From the NCBI GenBank assembly GCA_034766995.1, contig CM068320.1:17916687-17980686 (forward strand): a stretch of 64,000 nt of DNA, given 5' to 3'. The position numbers and the translations under genes are program-made. Within the stretch, counting starts at the first letter, position 1. The number at the start of each line of letters is the position of its first letter. This DNA is from Acanthacorydalis orientalis. Taxonomy: Eukaryota > Arthropoda > Insecta > Megaloptera > Corydalidae. Below are positions 1-13,450 of the stretch, piece after piece. The notes under the pieces were generated by a model. The model was not told where the DNA came from, ran no database searches, and worked only from the letters and a program-made list of their open reading frames with translations.

Positions 1-953
1 CCATTTAGCATTTTCGTTCAATTGTATTTTACTATTGAATTAAACAAAAATACTAACTGAAAAATAAAATTACTTTCTTAACCCCTACGCCCCGTTTTAA
101 TATTTCCATGTGGAAGCCTAAATTCAATCCCCTATAGTTTCGTAAAGATGTTTTTACTATCACCCTGTCTTCCATTTATTACCTGTACGGCTTTAAAAAT
201 TATACATAAGAACTGAATGATTTTTATCATAAAATATATAAAATGTAATATTTTTTTCCAATTAAATATACACAATCAATGTTATTTCACACATGTTAAC
301 ACAAATAAATGATAAAATAATTAAATTCTACATTAGTTATGATAAAATTTTAAAAAGTAAAACAAGAATTACTTCAATACACAATATGTAATTCTTATTT
401 TAGAATATGATTTATTTGAACAACATAATCAAAATAATTACTTTCATTATAACTATACAACATGTATGAGTGTATAAAAAACACACACGAAAAATTCTTA
501 AAACTTTAAAAGTAAAAGCTAATGAAATGTTAAAAACAAAGTATTAATTTCATCACTTTTTGTGAACATATTATTCGAATCAGAATTCGTTTCATTTTGA
601 TATAAAAGTAAAACAGTATTATATCTCTATTGGATCAGGAACCACTGAGTACATTAACCTAATAATCTACAGGTTTATCTTGAAAGTAGATTCTACGATC
701 TGGGTACTATTTTTAATATCTAATTTAATTGTGTGTTTATAAAATATATTACGATATTAACACTACACATCTAAAAAACTACATTTATCAGTTGAATTAA
801 TTATTTATACTATGATATCATTCAGTTTTATTACCATGTTAAGATGATGTGATAGTAGCTTAATTATTTTTTTATAAAAAATGCCTTGTGTGGTGAGAAA
901 TTATCTTTATGCATAATAATTTAGATGAACACATTCGCTTAATTAAACAGATA

Positions 954-958
<5 letters not shown>
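1..958. other. AT-rich noncoding stretch
   Basis: No open frame above background and no element ends are visible. A slightly more complex patch sits at about 80-190 and another at about 630-710; neither resembles a known gene. Confidence 0.6.

Positions 959-992
<34 letters not shown>
959..992. repeat. (TA)n microsatellite
   Basis: Uninterrupted TA dinucleotides, 34 bp, followed by a short ACGTACGT-like palindromic tail. Confidence 0.97.
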
Positions 993-995
<3 letters not shown>

Positions 996-1194
996 GTACG
1001 TATATATAATTTTAATGAACCGCACATTCAAACAAATTTAGCAACATCCTCTACGAATTGATAAACTGTTTGAATTACTTCATAGAAGTATAAGCAAAAA
1101 GTAGTTACTTAACTGTTTTAGATCTTAATCAGTATGCGAAAGTTTCAAGCGGAATTAAAACAATTTTGATAAAATGATGTATGCACGCACACAC

Positions 1195-1200
<6 letters not shown>

Positions 1201-1258
<58 letters not shown>

Positions 1259-1411
1259 TTTAATTTAGGAAAGAATGAACCATTAATTATCGTAACAGAT
1301 TTCCGGAAATAGAACTTATTAACAAAATCAAAAATTAGAAGAAATGATTTAGTTTTCAACTTTGTTTTTTTAAAAAAAATCAGCCAATGAATATATATAT
1401 ATATATATATA
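1201..1411. repeat. Two (TA)n arrays
   Basis: A 53-bp TA array at 1201-1253, preceded by ACAC, and a shorter one at 1391-1411. The 137 bp between is AT-rich unique sequence. Confidence 0.95.
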
Positions 1412-1902
1412 ATTTTATCATTTACAGTTTTTTTAAATAAAACATTATAACACACATAATGCATTTTATTAATACAAATTAATTATACAGGTATCTAAAG
1501 ACTTTACATTCCGCGTTAAAACTAATTCGTTAATCTATGAATTTTTTGAATAAAATTTTTGAATAAAATTGCTATAATTCACTGTTATAAAAGTTACAAT
1601 TAATTTTTTAAATTCTAGCACAAAATATTTCATTAAAGGCCATCATAAATTGTGAAAAAATCTGATCTAAACTATACTTGTCTTTAATCAAATTTAATAT
1701 GCTAACCTCTATGTATAAAAATTTATAAAGACTAAAATATACAAGCAATCGATTCTACATTCAGAAAATAAATATCATATTTCAGTAATGATTATAAGCA
1801 ATATGAAAAAGAGATAAAGATAAATAAAAATGATTGTCGAAATATGTGAAAACCTGATGTGTATGTATGTTCATGTTCATGTGTATGTATGATGTGTATA
1901 TG

Positions 1903-1905
<3 letters not shown>
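1412..1905. other. AT-rich noncoding stretch
   Basis: Nothing recognisable. A short direct repeat (TTTTTGAATAAAATT) occurs twice near 1540-1570. Confidence 0.6.

Positions 1906-1954
<49 letters not shown>
1906..1954. repeat. (TA)n microsatellite
   Basis: 49 bp of TA, preceded at 1858-1905 by a degenerate TATG/TTCATG-rich lead-in. Confidence 0.97.
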
Positions 1955-1957
<3 letters not shown>

Positions 1958-2049
1958 GACTTTTTTCAAAAAAAAAAAAAACGAAATCCAACTGTAATTA
2001 ACAAGAACAAACTTGACAATTATTACAACTCAAATACAAATAGATGAAA

Positions 2050-2400
2050 ACATCCGGTAGCACAATACTGGAAGTAGTGGTAACTCTGGTAACCATCATG
2101 GCGGTCGGAGATAGCGACTCCTGACGCCCTGTGAGCTGACTGATAGCACACCACTGGCTGGGTGTAGGTTTATGAAAACATATGAAATATATTCAATCTG
2201 TGAGTGTGCGATAAGCCGGTGCACGGCCCGCGTCCCGCTCGCCGCTTCGATAGCCCACCGACGCCGGGCGTCGAGCTTGTGGCGACGGCGGCCACCCGTC
2301 GCCTCTATTATAAGAAATCAATTCTAGCCACCGCACGTCTCATACCCACCCCAATACTCACACCGTCGACTATCACAGCCACCACGATCTTTTAATGGTG
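2050..2400. other. GC-elevated island A
   Basis: A sharp rise in GC and CpG within AT-rich DNA, strongest at 2216-2305. It contains a perfect 8-bp-arm hairpin (2281-2288 with 2296-2303, 7-base loop). A 63-codon frame from 2204 crosses it, but its product resembles no family I know. It could be a regulatory element, a promoter-proximal region or an exon; I cannot decide. Confidence 0.5.
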
Positions 2401-2676
2401 GTATGCTTCTGTATGTACCTACGTGTATGGATGTACGTATCTACGTGTGTATTAGTTTATGCGTGTGTATGTGTGTGTGTATACAATGTAACGTGCGGCA
2501 ACGCTTATGACTTTATTAGCTATTTTAATTGGGTTTTGGATGATTTCTGTTCTAATGTTTTCATTCTACAAACATGAATTCATTTCACAGCACTTGAGAA
2601 TAAATTTTCAATATTACTTGTTTTATCTATTCGTCACACTAAACAGATAATTATAATATATCAGTTTTGTTGAAAT

Positions 2677-2948
<272 letters not shown>

Positions 2949-4920
2949 ACACATTACTAAATTGGAATCAATAATAATAAATAAAGCAACAGGTTTCTTT
3001 TTGCTAACTTACTTGATTTATACTACTTAAACTTTTTCTGATTGATGCATTTATATAAATAAAAGATTTATTTTCAGTGCTCTATTTGCTGTACTATTTT
3101 ATTCATTTTAAACTCATGTTTATTACCGGTTATCTTTATACACTACTTTTTATTATACAATAACTGTACAATATGATGATTCAAATCAATCTCATTCTAA
3201 ACTCTGTTCTTGTGTAAATAAATAATTGTACTTTATATTAAAAGTGAGATATTTGGAGTCGTTTCACATTATGTGAAATTCGTTAAAATAACTTTCAAAA
3301 AGTATCATTAGTAATAACTACTACATATATTATTTATTATTAAGTAACATGTTTATACTTGAAAATAAGTTACAAAAATAAACACTGATTAATAAATATC
3401 TCAAAAATTAATTATATATTTTCACAAAGAACTGAGTCTTAAATTTTATAGTACACATTACTAGTTATTTGAAATAATCTTGATTACTCGACATATCTGC
3501 TGAGAACTAAGTAGAACTTGTAGTAATATCTAGGAATATTTTATAAAAAGTTCATATGAATTAATTGATTTACAATTATTGTTCTTCTATAAGTAATTTC
3601 GTTTCCAATTATTTTGCTAAAAATTTTTTAGTAACATTTTTGCCGTAAATCAAATATATGAGTAAAATAAATATATGATTTATTTTACTTTAATGCAACA
3701 TTATAAAAATACGCTAAATGTAAAAAAAGGTTTAAAAATTACTGATATATCATATAATCTAAAAAATGTACAATAAATGATCATAAAATAAAAAACCGTA
3801 CGTAAATTATTATAAATATTTATATCAAGAAAACAAATAAAAAGATTATTCAAACTATATACGATAAAAAAATATTTCTAGTTTTAACATAAATATCATT
3901 AAAATTATCAAATTTAATAATTATTCTATATATAATTTTTTATGATAATTGTTAAAAACTAAGAAAATAAGTTTTTTTTTATTTTTTGTACATAAATAGT
4001 TTTGTGAAACAAATAACAGTTATAGTAAATAATTATTTTTAACAAAATAAATATAAACCGGAAAGCTTGTTACTGTGTTTGTACATGAAAACTAACATAT
4101 ATATTTAAACAGAAACATTTTTTCAACTTTGATTATACTACTAAATATCATTCCATATATAAAAAATAATTCCATGGTAAAATTTCCTATTCAAGTAGCA
4201 TGTTAACCATTCCAGATCGTCAATAATTGGTTAATTAATATAGCGTGGCCTCTCTTCTGATTGGTCGACATCAGTCACATGTACGTAACTCACTCAAGGT
4301 GTACAATGAAAGAGGTATACATGATTTCAGTGTAAAACTGACAAGAAATTTATTCAAAAAATATTGATCTCACCGAAGCTTTAGAGCAAAAAAAGTGTTA
4401 CACATTTTACCATTGCATTTTGTTATTTTTTATAAACTTTTCCAAAAAATTTTGACTTACATTTTACTCAGATTATTTGTGCATATAATTTGTTAATTTA
4501 TGTTATTTGTTAGGATAGAGAAAGCATCAGCGAGCGAGGGAAGAGACACCCATTCGGGATTCGGTGAACGTAACGAGTAGGGAGCAGAGCTCACTGGTTA
4601 TTTTAAAAAAAATTATACACTTAATAAGTGTGAACAAATAATATATTTTAAAAGACAACCAAAAAAATTACATAAAATGGAACCGCATGTATAACGAAAA
4701 AAAAAACACATGGAAAATAAAAAGTGTAATTATAAAATAGAAACAATTATATAAAAATTAATCAAATTGATTCTTAAGCTCACATCCATACATTGCATAT
4801 TTAAATCATCTGAAATCTCAGAATTTTCTAAATTATTTTATATAATGAAACACGTAATATTAATCACCTTCAAATACTATATTTAATTATTTATTTCATA
4901 ACTGAATAATTATCCACAAG
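2949..4920. other. AT-rich noncoding stretch
   Basis: About 2 kb with no gene or element ends. Two patches stand out by complexity: 4225-4330, which includes GATTGG, and 4510-4600, which is purine-rich with several GAG/GGG runs. Confidence 0.55.
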
Positions 4921-4964
<44 letters not shown>

Positions 4965-4991
4965 ATGTGTGTCTATATATATTATAAATTA

Positions 4992-5064
<73 letters not shown>

Positions 5065-5088
5065 TTTATATATATAAATATATGTGTG

Positions 5089-5127
<39 letters not shown>
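4921..5127. repeat. Compound (TA)n/(TG)n microsatellite
   Basis: Alternating TA blocks and TGTGTG blocks, with a long pure TA tract at 5001-5055. Confidence 0.97.
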
Positions 5128-5130
<3 letters not shown>

Positions 5131-5957
5131 TTACTGGAAACGAACGAAACAATAACCCACTTTATAAAATCTATAAAGAGTAAAATGTATAAAGACATTA
5201 AAACAGATTTTGATATCTAAGAAATCGATGAAGAAACGCGTAAGTAATGAATTTTGACTCCATTATCATAAAAATAACACAGAATTGCATAACGAAGTTT
5301 TAATAAAATATAAAAATTAAATTACTCTAAAATAAGTTACTTCAACTAACGTAGATTGAGATCAAAGATTTCTTATATATTTTAATGATCGCATGTCTTT
5401 AAAATTTTATCAGTTGCACTGTAGCTACTTAAGCGTACTTTATTTTCAATTATAATTAAGCAATGTGCAGTATACATTTTTATATAATCTTTGTTGGTAT
5501 GGCCGCAGTAAATAATCTTTCATCTATGACCTAAATAATTACACTATTATAATCTGAACAAGTTTCTGATAATTTAAGATAAAATTGTTATTTTCACAAG
5601 TGAATTAAACTCCAAACACTACAAATTTTCTTTAATCAAAGTTCAATATTTAATTATTGTATTTCTGATGAATGTTCCCATAATACTAAATTATAGTTAT
5701 ACAATTATTAATCAACAAATATGATTTTCACTAGAAAAGAATATTACATTTCAAATACAAATATTACTGTGAAGTTCAATACAAATCACAAATAATAAAA
5801 ATACAAAATTGGAATACTTTTACATGTTATCAGTGTTTAAATATCTTTATTTTTCTATAATTAAATAATGATTAATTTTATATTTATTTCACAGAAAAAT
5901 AATTATTCTCTTTTGTGAAAATGTGTGAAACTGACTTGAAAATGACAATGGACAAAC
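5128..5957. other. AT-rich noncoding stretch
   Basis: Plain AT-rich sequence; no frame, element end or structured repeat seen. Confidence 0.6.
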
Positions 5958-6272
5958 TGCAGTTCCCAAAGCTACTTTGTGCAGCTCCCGAGACAATATT
6001 AGGTTTCATTGTTATTTTTCCTAAACTTTTATATTAGTAATCTATAGCCAGATTCTAAACTATTAGCTGCAAAAATGAAGATTCAATCAACATCTTCAAC
6101 GAGTAGAGATCAAACATATTTTGGTTTGGTGAGTAGGATTACTATATAGTTGTATTTTTTATTATTTATAAATACAATTTTAAAATAATATTTTCTGTAG
6201 TTTTTGAACATTCAAAAATGTATGAAAAATATTATATGTGGCTTTTATTATTGAAGAAGTTCCCCATCCCTG
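5958..6272. mobile_element. Possible hAT-type remnant
   Basis: Read on the minus strand from 6272 it starts CAGGGATGGGGAAC, a typical hAT terminal sequence. The adjoining 8 bases (6273-6280, GTCTAGTA) fit the usual hAT target pattern nTCTAGAn. At 5960 the plus strand reads CAGTTCCCAAAGC, also hAT-like but a different terminus. A short frame from 6075 begins MKIQSTSSTSRDQ. The two ends do not match each other and no matching duplication was found on the left, so this may be two fragments or a chance likeness. Confidence 0.35.
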
Positions 6273-6297
6273 GTCTAGTATCTATGCACTATGTAAA

Positions 6298-6300
<3 letters not shown>

Positions 6301-6349
<49 letters not shown>
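6301..6349. repeat. (TA)n microsatellite
   Basis: 49 bp, starting about 30 bp beyond the putative hAT end at 6272. Confidence 0.97.
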
Positions 6350-6351
<2 letters not shown>

Positions 6352-6731
6352 AATATTTACATTAATATCCAAATACCAAAATATACTAATACATTTAAAT
6401 GTTTTAAAGAAAACAAGATATGTAAGTTATAGAGTTGACGAACACAGACTAATCGACAATAAAACAAGTTAAATTGAGTTTCAATTGAATTCCAGAAAAC
6501 TCACCTGACCAGAGATTTAGATACTATAGCTTTGGAATCCACTTTGATATAGGTTGACATTATCCGTAAATTATTTTAGTGCACGATACTATGTACTGCT
6601 TATCCTGATTAGTAACAAATCCCAGTAGCTTAAATCTAAACAAGCGACATCATAAAACAGTAAAGTTATTCAACATTATATATACATACATACATAAATA
6701 TATATTCACGCATACATATTAATATATATAT

Positions 6732-6770
<39 letters not shown>

Positions 6771-7260
6771 CGTTTCATATAAAATTAAGTGTCATTATAA
6801 TTTATTTATTTTCATCAAAACAAAATGGCAAGTGATTTAGGATTATAATATCACACACTATAAATAACTTTAACATTTCAAATAATCAGTCGTATTCTTC
6901 CGCTAAGAATTATTTGTATTTTTTACGAAACATTATCTCAACGAGTCTATGGAATAAAATAAATTCCGATTATAGAAAAAAGATAAACACTATTACTCAT
7001 TCGATTTCTGCAAGTCACATATAATGTCATACGGATTTTTTGAAAAACCCACCCATACACTTATATGTACACATAATTTCAAATAAAACCACAATTAAAC
7101 AAGTTTCTGATATAAATACATAGAAAATATTTATCTTCACACAAAAATAACAATGAAAGTACTGGCTACGAATTATAAAATGCTCTTTCCATGTGTCTTA
7201 TTTCATTATATATAAAAAATATTAGTCAACAAAAAAATAATATTCGTTACTAATCATAGT

Positions 7261-7264
<4 letters not shown>
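6350..7264. other. AT-rich noncoding stretch with short TA/CA array
   Basis: A (TA)n-(CA)n-(TA)n array lies at 6722-6770. Nothing else is recognisable. Confidence 0.6.

Positions 7265-7325
<61 letters not shown>
7265..7325. repeat. (TA)n microsatellite
   Basis: Uninterrupted TA, about 60 bp. Confidence 0.97.
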
Positions 7326-7329
<4 letters not shown>

Positions 7330-7565
7330 CGCGTTTTGACGATCCGTTTCTTTCTCAGTCATTTTCTAATTTCTTCCAATTTGAACGATTATATACCTAT
7401 TTCAACTTTTTTATTCTTTTATTCGTTGGTCTCTTCCTAAATCATTTTTTATTTGGTTCTCAGTCAATAATTTATTTTGTCTTCTATCTTTTCTTCTTAC
7501 ATATAATCTTCTTACATCTTATCATTTCAACGTTAAACACTATCTTCTTACTATGCTCATAAATC
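7326..7565. other. Pyrimidine-biased segment
   Basis: The plus strand is rich in T and C (TTCTT, CTTCTTAC repeated) for about 240 bp and is bounded on both sides by TA arrays. No coding signal. Confidence 0.5.
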
Positions 7566-7569
7566 ATGA

Positions 7570-7570
7570 T

Positions 7571-7636
<66 letters not shown>

Positions 7637-7826
7637 ATGTCGGTATCAATCCTTATGTTGCTGTATGATATGTAAAATGGAAAGTACACAATCTAATTCA
7701 GAAATACAGTCAAATAATTTTATTTTAAACGGATCAGCGTACGTACGACTTGAAAATATAAACCATCATTATTTTTATGTGTTATACATGTATAGAAAGG
7801 TATACACACATATATATATATTATAT

Positions 7827-7870
<44 letters not shown>

Positions 7871-7874
7871 ATAT
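7570..7874. repeat. (CA)n/(TA)n arrays
   Basis: (AC)n then (AT)n at 7570-7634, and an interrupted TA array with TTATAT breaks at 7801-7874. The 166 bp between them is of ordinary complexity. Confidence 0.95.
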
Positions 7875-8294
7875 GTAAATATGTATATATATGTAAATGT
7901 GTATATAAATGCATGTTTGTTTATTTAAAGGTATGAATATGAATTGTATATTAAGCGGACGTAGGAGATTTGAGAAATTGTATCTATAAAGTACAATTAT
8001 ATTATTTCCTTATATATAATGTTGATAAAATTTAAACTTTGTATTTTGTTTTTCAATTTTTAAATATATTTCTCATATTTATTACAAAAAAAGTATTTCT
8101 TACTCTCCGCTAGTTATTAAGACAATTTATAATAGAACTGACAGAACGAACTGAAGAAAAACAATTCTTAACATTTCATCCTGATACTAGTATAAGTCTC
8201 GTTCAGAAATTTAGATTATTAAAAAGGACGTTTTAAAAAAAATGGATTATTTTAATATTTTTTAATTGAAATCTTTAATTATATAATGTGTGTA

Positions 8295-8356
8295 TATATA
8301 TATATATACATAATATTCAATATTAGACTTAAATTTTAAAATAATTACACAAATAG
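8295..8356. repeat. Dispersed repeat C, copy 1
   Basis: A (TA)n tract followed by CAATATTAGACTTAAATTTT and about 20 more bases that recur almost unchanged at 16130-16190. The two copies share the microsatellite and the unique tail, so they are related by duplication or belong to one element family. Confidence 0.75.
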
Positions 8357-8439
8357 ATTTTTACAACATAATCTGTTAACTTTGGTATGTTTGAGGAAAA
8401 AAGGCAAACATACAAATCTCGTTTCTTTTCAAATAACTC

Positions 8440-9360
8440 ACTACCTTATCGTCTGATGTCAAATTTCAATGAAAGATAGAAAATACTATATTGCAAAAAA
8501 ACCACACATGTTCTTAAATGGCAATCAACGAGGTCAATCTCATTCCGTAAGACCATCTTACAAGCAATCTTTCGCCGCGCTCTTCTCACATCGTTTTTTT
8601 TAATACGAGTCGCCATCATAGAGCAAAAAGCCTTGCATATAATCCCGAAGCATTGTATCTCATTAATAAGTAATAGCATTGTTGGCTATGCGTGACATTG
8701 TATGGATATTACCCACCGCACCGTTTCTACATAATATGAGATTGATAACGAGTGATAACAGTCTTTACAGAACCTCGTCTACCTAGTGCATGCGGGCCGG
8801 CGTAAAACAATGTCACGTTAAATAAGGACGAGTATTCATTAGAACGTGGACACGCTATAATATCATCCTTTATTTTATCACGCAACACAAACCGGTGAAA
8901 ATAATTTATAATAAAACAAGATAGCGAGTGTTTAGAACATATGTCTGCTGTTGCTTGATCTTTTCTGTAAAGAGTCTTTCCGACGTGTCACCTGATTGCA
9001 ACAATGAATATACAGTCGCAATTCTACATACGGCCGCTGGTTGACTTATCTTGGACACGTCTGCAAAGGGCCCGCGAATCTTTATAAGTCCTTCTATACT
9101 TTGTAAAATCGCACAACCGCCAGCATTTGTTTAGATATGTGCGCATTTTACATACGCCTGCTTCCATGTCACCAATGCCATACATGTTACTGGCATTTTT
9201 CGTTCCGATTTCAGGTGACATTTTAATACACCATACAATAACATCAACAAGCCACTTTTGTATACGTATACCCGTTTTCATTCAAACACCCATTCATTAT
9301 TCCAGAAGTGGTTGTTTCGCATTCAAAATGCTACATAAAGAGTTCGACAGATAAAAGTAG
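8440..9360. other. GC-elevated island B, candidate conserved noncoding region
   Basis: About 900 bp of high-complexity sequence without microsatellites. One 60-base row (8761-8820) is 50% GC. Frames on both strands of 75-85 codons exist, but none has a recognisable domain or clear splice-bounded structure. The length, complexity and absence of repeats suit a regulatory region; an unrecognised exon is possible. Confidence 0.5.
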
Positions 9361-10241
9361 TTTCAAGTAAATCAATTGTGTTTCGTTGTTATGTCGACGA
9401 TTGAATGTTCAAACATGAATTACAAAAAAACCGATACTTTTAATTTTTACATTCAACAACGTTACAAATAATAATTTTTGGAAAAAAGTGAAGATATATA
9501 CAACTTCTTCACACAAATACTAATGCTTTTATCGTCGGACATAGAACAAAGAAAGATCTTACAAAAATAAATCGAAAATATTTTTCATTCTAATTGTGTA
9601 ATTGTTTTTTCAAATTAATAATTATAGAACTATGGTACTGAATTTAAAAAAAAAATCCTGAGAAAATCACATAAAATTAGTTATAATCAAATTTTATGAA
9701 ACAAATTGATAATGTCACTTCTAACTAATTTTATATAAAGATAACAATCACTCACTCATATTTATTTGAAAATATAGCTACAAAAATTGAAATTAAATCA
9801 ACAATTCAAAACAAGCAATTAAGATATAAAATAACAAATATTTTTTACACGGATGCGATTAAATCTAAGAACAAATGCATTGTAAAATACGGTCCAAAGG
9901 AAACGAAAATTAAAATTCTAATTAACAATCAGATATAAATATGAAATATACAAAACTTGCACTAAACCATGCACACGATAATTAGCATCCTCTTTACCTA
10001 AAGATTTGAATACATAACAACAATCATTTATAAAAATACTCCTTACACAAAATTCAGAATGGAATTAAATAAACGCTTTTATTGAATTTATACAATTCTA
10101 CGAAAACTCAGATTAATAAATTCTAATATTATCACAAATGAATTATATTTATTAAATTTTCTCGAGTAACATTCATCACTGCGTTCCAATTATATTTTAC
10201 TTATTCACCTTCTATCTGACTATATCCGAAGCCATAATAAA

Positions 10242-10246
<5 letters not shown>
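9361..10246. other. AT-rich noncoding stretch
   Basis: No frame, element end or tandem repeat seen. Confidence 0.6.

Positions 10247-10294
<48 letters not shown>
10247..10294. repeat. (TA)n microsatellite
   Basis: 48 bp of pure TA. Confidence 0.97.
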
Positions 10295-10297
<3 letters not shown>

Positions 10298-11406
10298 AAT
10301 ATTATACTAAAATATGCAAACTTATCCCATCCAACTATTAAATTTTATCATTTCTTCACATTAACAGTTTGATCAAATCAAAATTATTAATAAATTCGCT
10401 AAAATTTGAATTTAATCAAAATGCTCTATCATCTTTGGAATTGAAGGGAGAAGAATGAAAACTGATATTTTTTTCATTTAATGTCTATTAGATTGTCTAT
10501 TTTTCTTTTACTACTATGATAAGTAAATAAATAAAAACGTTTTTCATAAACAAAACGCTCACCGTAATGAATATTTATTTAAGGATTACACGTTCCGTAT
10601 AATTCTAGTTTTAACATAATGTGTTTTTAAAATCATTAATTGAATAAAAAAGAAATAAATTATAAAACATAATACCTAGTATCTTCTTAAAATAAATAAA
10701 AACACTTGAAGTGATATATAATTTAAATAAAACATTTACCATTCAGTTATCAAGGAAATAATTTTATTTAATTTAATAGTCAATCACAAACTTAACAGTC
10801 ACCTTCTCTAGTTCGAGATACATTTTTAAGTCAAAATTTACTAAATTCAACACAATATAAATTATTTTTTTTTAAATAAACAACGATTAATATGTTTTGG
10901 ACACGTTTTGAACATGTTCATAAAAATGTATGATTGTAATCATATATTAATGGAGGAAAATTAAACATTGCACATCTGCCTATTATAAAATTTGTTAAAC
11001 ATGCGTCAATTTACTAAACTACCAATTTGTGTAAATTAATTCTAAATAAATGACGACGATTGACATGATACAAGTTGTACTTCTTTAATTAAAATTTAAT
11101 CTATCTATACATCAAATTCGTTAATATTGTGCCATTTATAATTTCAATACATGAATTAATTAAATGATAATTATTTAAAGAAAACTTCATATTATGTCAA
11201 CAGATTATACCATTATATTTATTACATATATATATAATATACATTTTTAAATTACTATTTAGACTTGAGAATATTTTAAATTATAAAACACGCATCATTT
11301 TACATTTACTAATGCCATACAATATTTCAAAGTATTGTTTTTATATGTTTATTTTCTTATATTCAAAAAAACAGGTAAGGTATACCTCTGATTACCATTT
11401 ATATAT

Positions 11407-11409
<3 letters not shown>
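10295..11409. other. AT-rich noncoding stretch
   Basis: Nothing recognisable over about 1.1 kb. Confidence 0.6.

Positions 11410-11474
<65 letters not shown>
11410..11474. repeat. (TA)n microsatellite
   Basis: 65 bp of pure TA; a second short array is at 11606-11626. Confidence 0.97.
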
Positions 11475-11480
<6 letters not shown>

Positions 11481-12186
11481 TAACAGTTTTATGTACTTGT
11501 ACACACATGTTTATCAACGAAAACAGTTATACAAACTGCATTATTCTTAATGTTTTTGATCTGAGAAGTAATTTATGAGTGAAGATGAAAATGAATTTTT
11601 TAATTATATATATATATATATATATAATTTAAAAAGTAAATGATTTATATAATTATTGTTAAGTTTAAAAAATTTCAGTCAGTGAACTATTTAAATGGAC
11701 ATTAGAATTTCGAAATCAATTTAAGTTTCGAATATAAGAAATATACTTTCTTACATTACACTTGTAAATGATTAATTATACATTATATTACATTACTTAT
11801 TAATCTCACATTACATAAGAAAATGCGAACAAATTAAAATAACCTTAATTCAATTTTATCGAAAAGAATCGAAATATTCGTGTAAAACGTTTCATATTGT
11901 ATCGAACTTGTAGAAGATTTTGTTCTTGAATATTTTTAAAATAAATTATTTTACAGAATAACATATATTTATATAATATTAAAAAAATAATTTGATAATT
12001 AAAAAAACAAAGAGAGTATATTCATGAGAGACGAGTAATTATGAAATGTCCATATAAAATACCAAAATATTTGTTCTAAATTTTAATGGCGCAAAATTAT
12101 TATTTCTGCTAATTTAACGGCCTATGCTTTGTAAAAAAAATGTATAACTATAGAAGAAGGTTAAAACATTAAAGAAAAACAAATAT

Positions 12187-12312
<126 letters not shown>

Positions 12313-12509
12313 AAATATATAAAATACCCGTAATTGAAATTTATCACTCTCACATAAATTAAAAAAAAATGTTAAGATTAATAGTTTTCAACAAATAAAC
12401 ATTGATTAATTTGTTTTTTAGACACATTCCGATACATATCCCCAGAACGCTGTAGGAAATCTATGTAACGTACCCGATTTTTCTGCAATTTAGTCCTTTA
12501 ATCAAGATA

Positions 12510-12556
12510 ACATTTTGACAGAAAGTGTATATCCTGTACACTCTCTGTCGAAATGT
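12510..12556. other. Strong hairpin
   Basis: Twenty-base arms at 12510-12529 and 12537-12556 pair at 18 positions plus one G-U, with one mismatch and a 7-base loop. The arms have mixed base composition, so this is not a by-product of TA richness. Pairing stops outside the arms. It could be a small palindromic insertion, a structured RNA or a chance fold; it is shorter than a usual microRNA precursor. Confidence 0.6.
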
Positions 12557-13144
12557 ACATAAGCAACAATCAATAACTATTTATTGAACATTTTTGATAA
12601 GATATATTTTTTTTTAGTTTTGAGGGGAGTAAAATGAATTTAAACACAGTCCCAAAACTTAAAATTTGATTAGAATTTTTCCACGAAAAGTTTATATCGT
12701 TAATAAAAATAAATTTATGAATTTATACATTTATTTAATAAATGAATATTACAATTTTAAAAAACAGTATGTAGTACTGGAATCAGATTTATTTATACAT
12801 TAAATGAAAAGCAAACAGTTTACTATGAAAATTTAACCGTTCATATTTTTAATAAATATGAGGAATATTTGGTAGCTTTTTCATTCCATAATTGGTAAAA
12901 GAAAAAAATAATGCATAAGTATTAGCAATAAAACAATTAAAATAAAACGCCATTGAAAATAATAATTTATACACACTTATGATATAGAAGTACAAATGCA
13001 TAATCATTGATATACTTGATAGTATTTTATTAAAAAAATAAAAAACAGGACATAAAAAAGTATGCAAATAAAATTTACGCAACTATTTTTAATGACTTTG
13101 ACGTGTAAGTATATTACTATTATATTAAAAAATCCACATGGAAC
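12557..13144. other. AT-rich noncoding stretch
   Basis: Nothing recognisable. Confidence 0.6.
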
Positions 13145-13450
13145 ATTCTAAAATTGAGTTCTACAACATTCACAAGCAATTAAATAGCATATTGAATGTG
13201 AATATATAAAGTATACATATTCTATTACTTTGCATTCACGGAGGTTATAGATTGTAAGTAACATGGTACATGTTGTAAGTGCAGTATTGTTTCCAACGAT
13301 GTATCTTGCACCTATTGTTTGCACTAGAACAATGTTACAGACACCACATAACATTTCGCCCTTATGTGCTTCTAGAGATGAAGACATCATAAACTGAAGA
13401 ACTGATCTATGCAACGACATCGTCCGGAAGTGGCAGATATTTCAAAGGCA
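13145..13450. other. Moderately GC-elevated patch
   Basis: High-complexity sequence with few homopolymers. Short frames occur on both strands without a known motif. Confidence 0.4.

Noticed and set aside
1502..1512. GGAATGTAAAG on the minus strand, the miR-1 seed region
   Set aside because: Only eleven bases agree and no hairpin is present.
2371..2380. TATCACAGCC, the start of the miR-2 family
   Set aside because: Identity ends after eleven bases and the flanks do not form a miR-2-like precursor with this sequence on the 3' arm.
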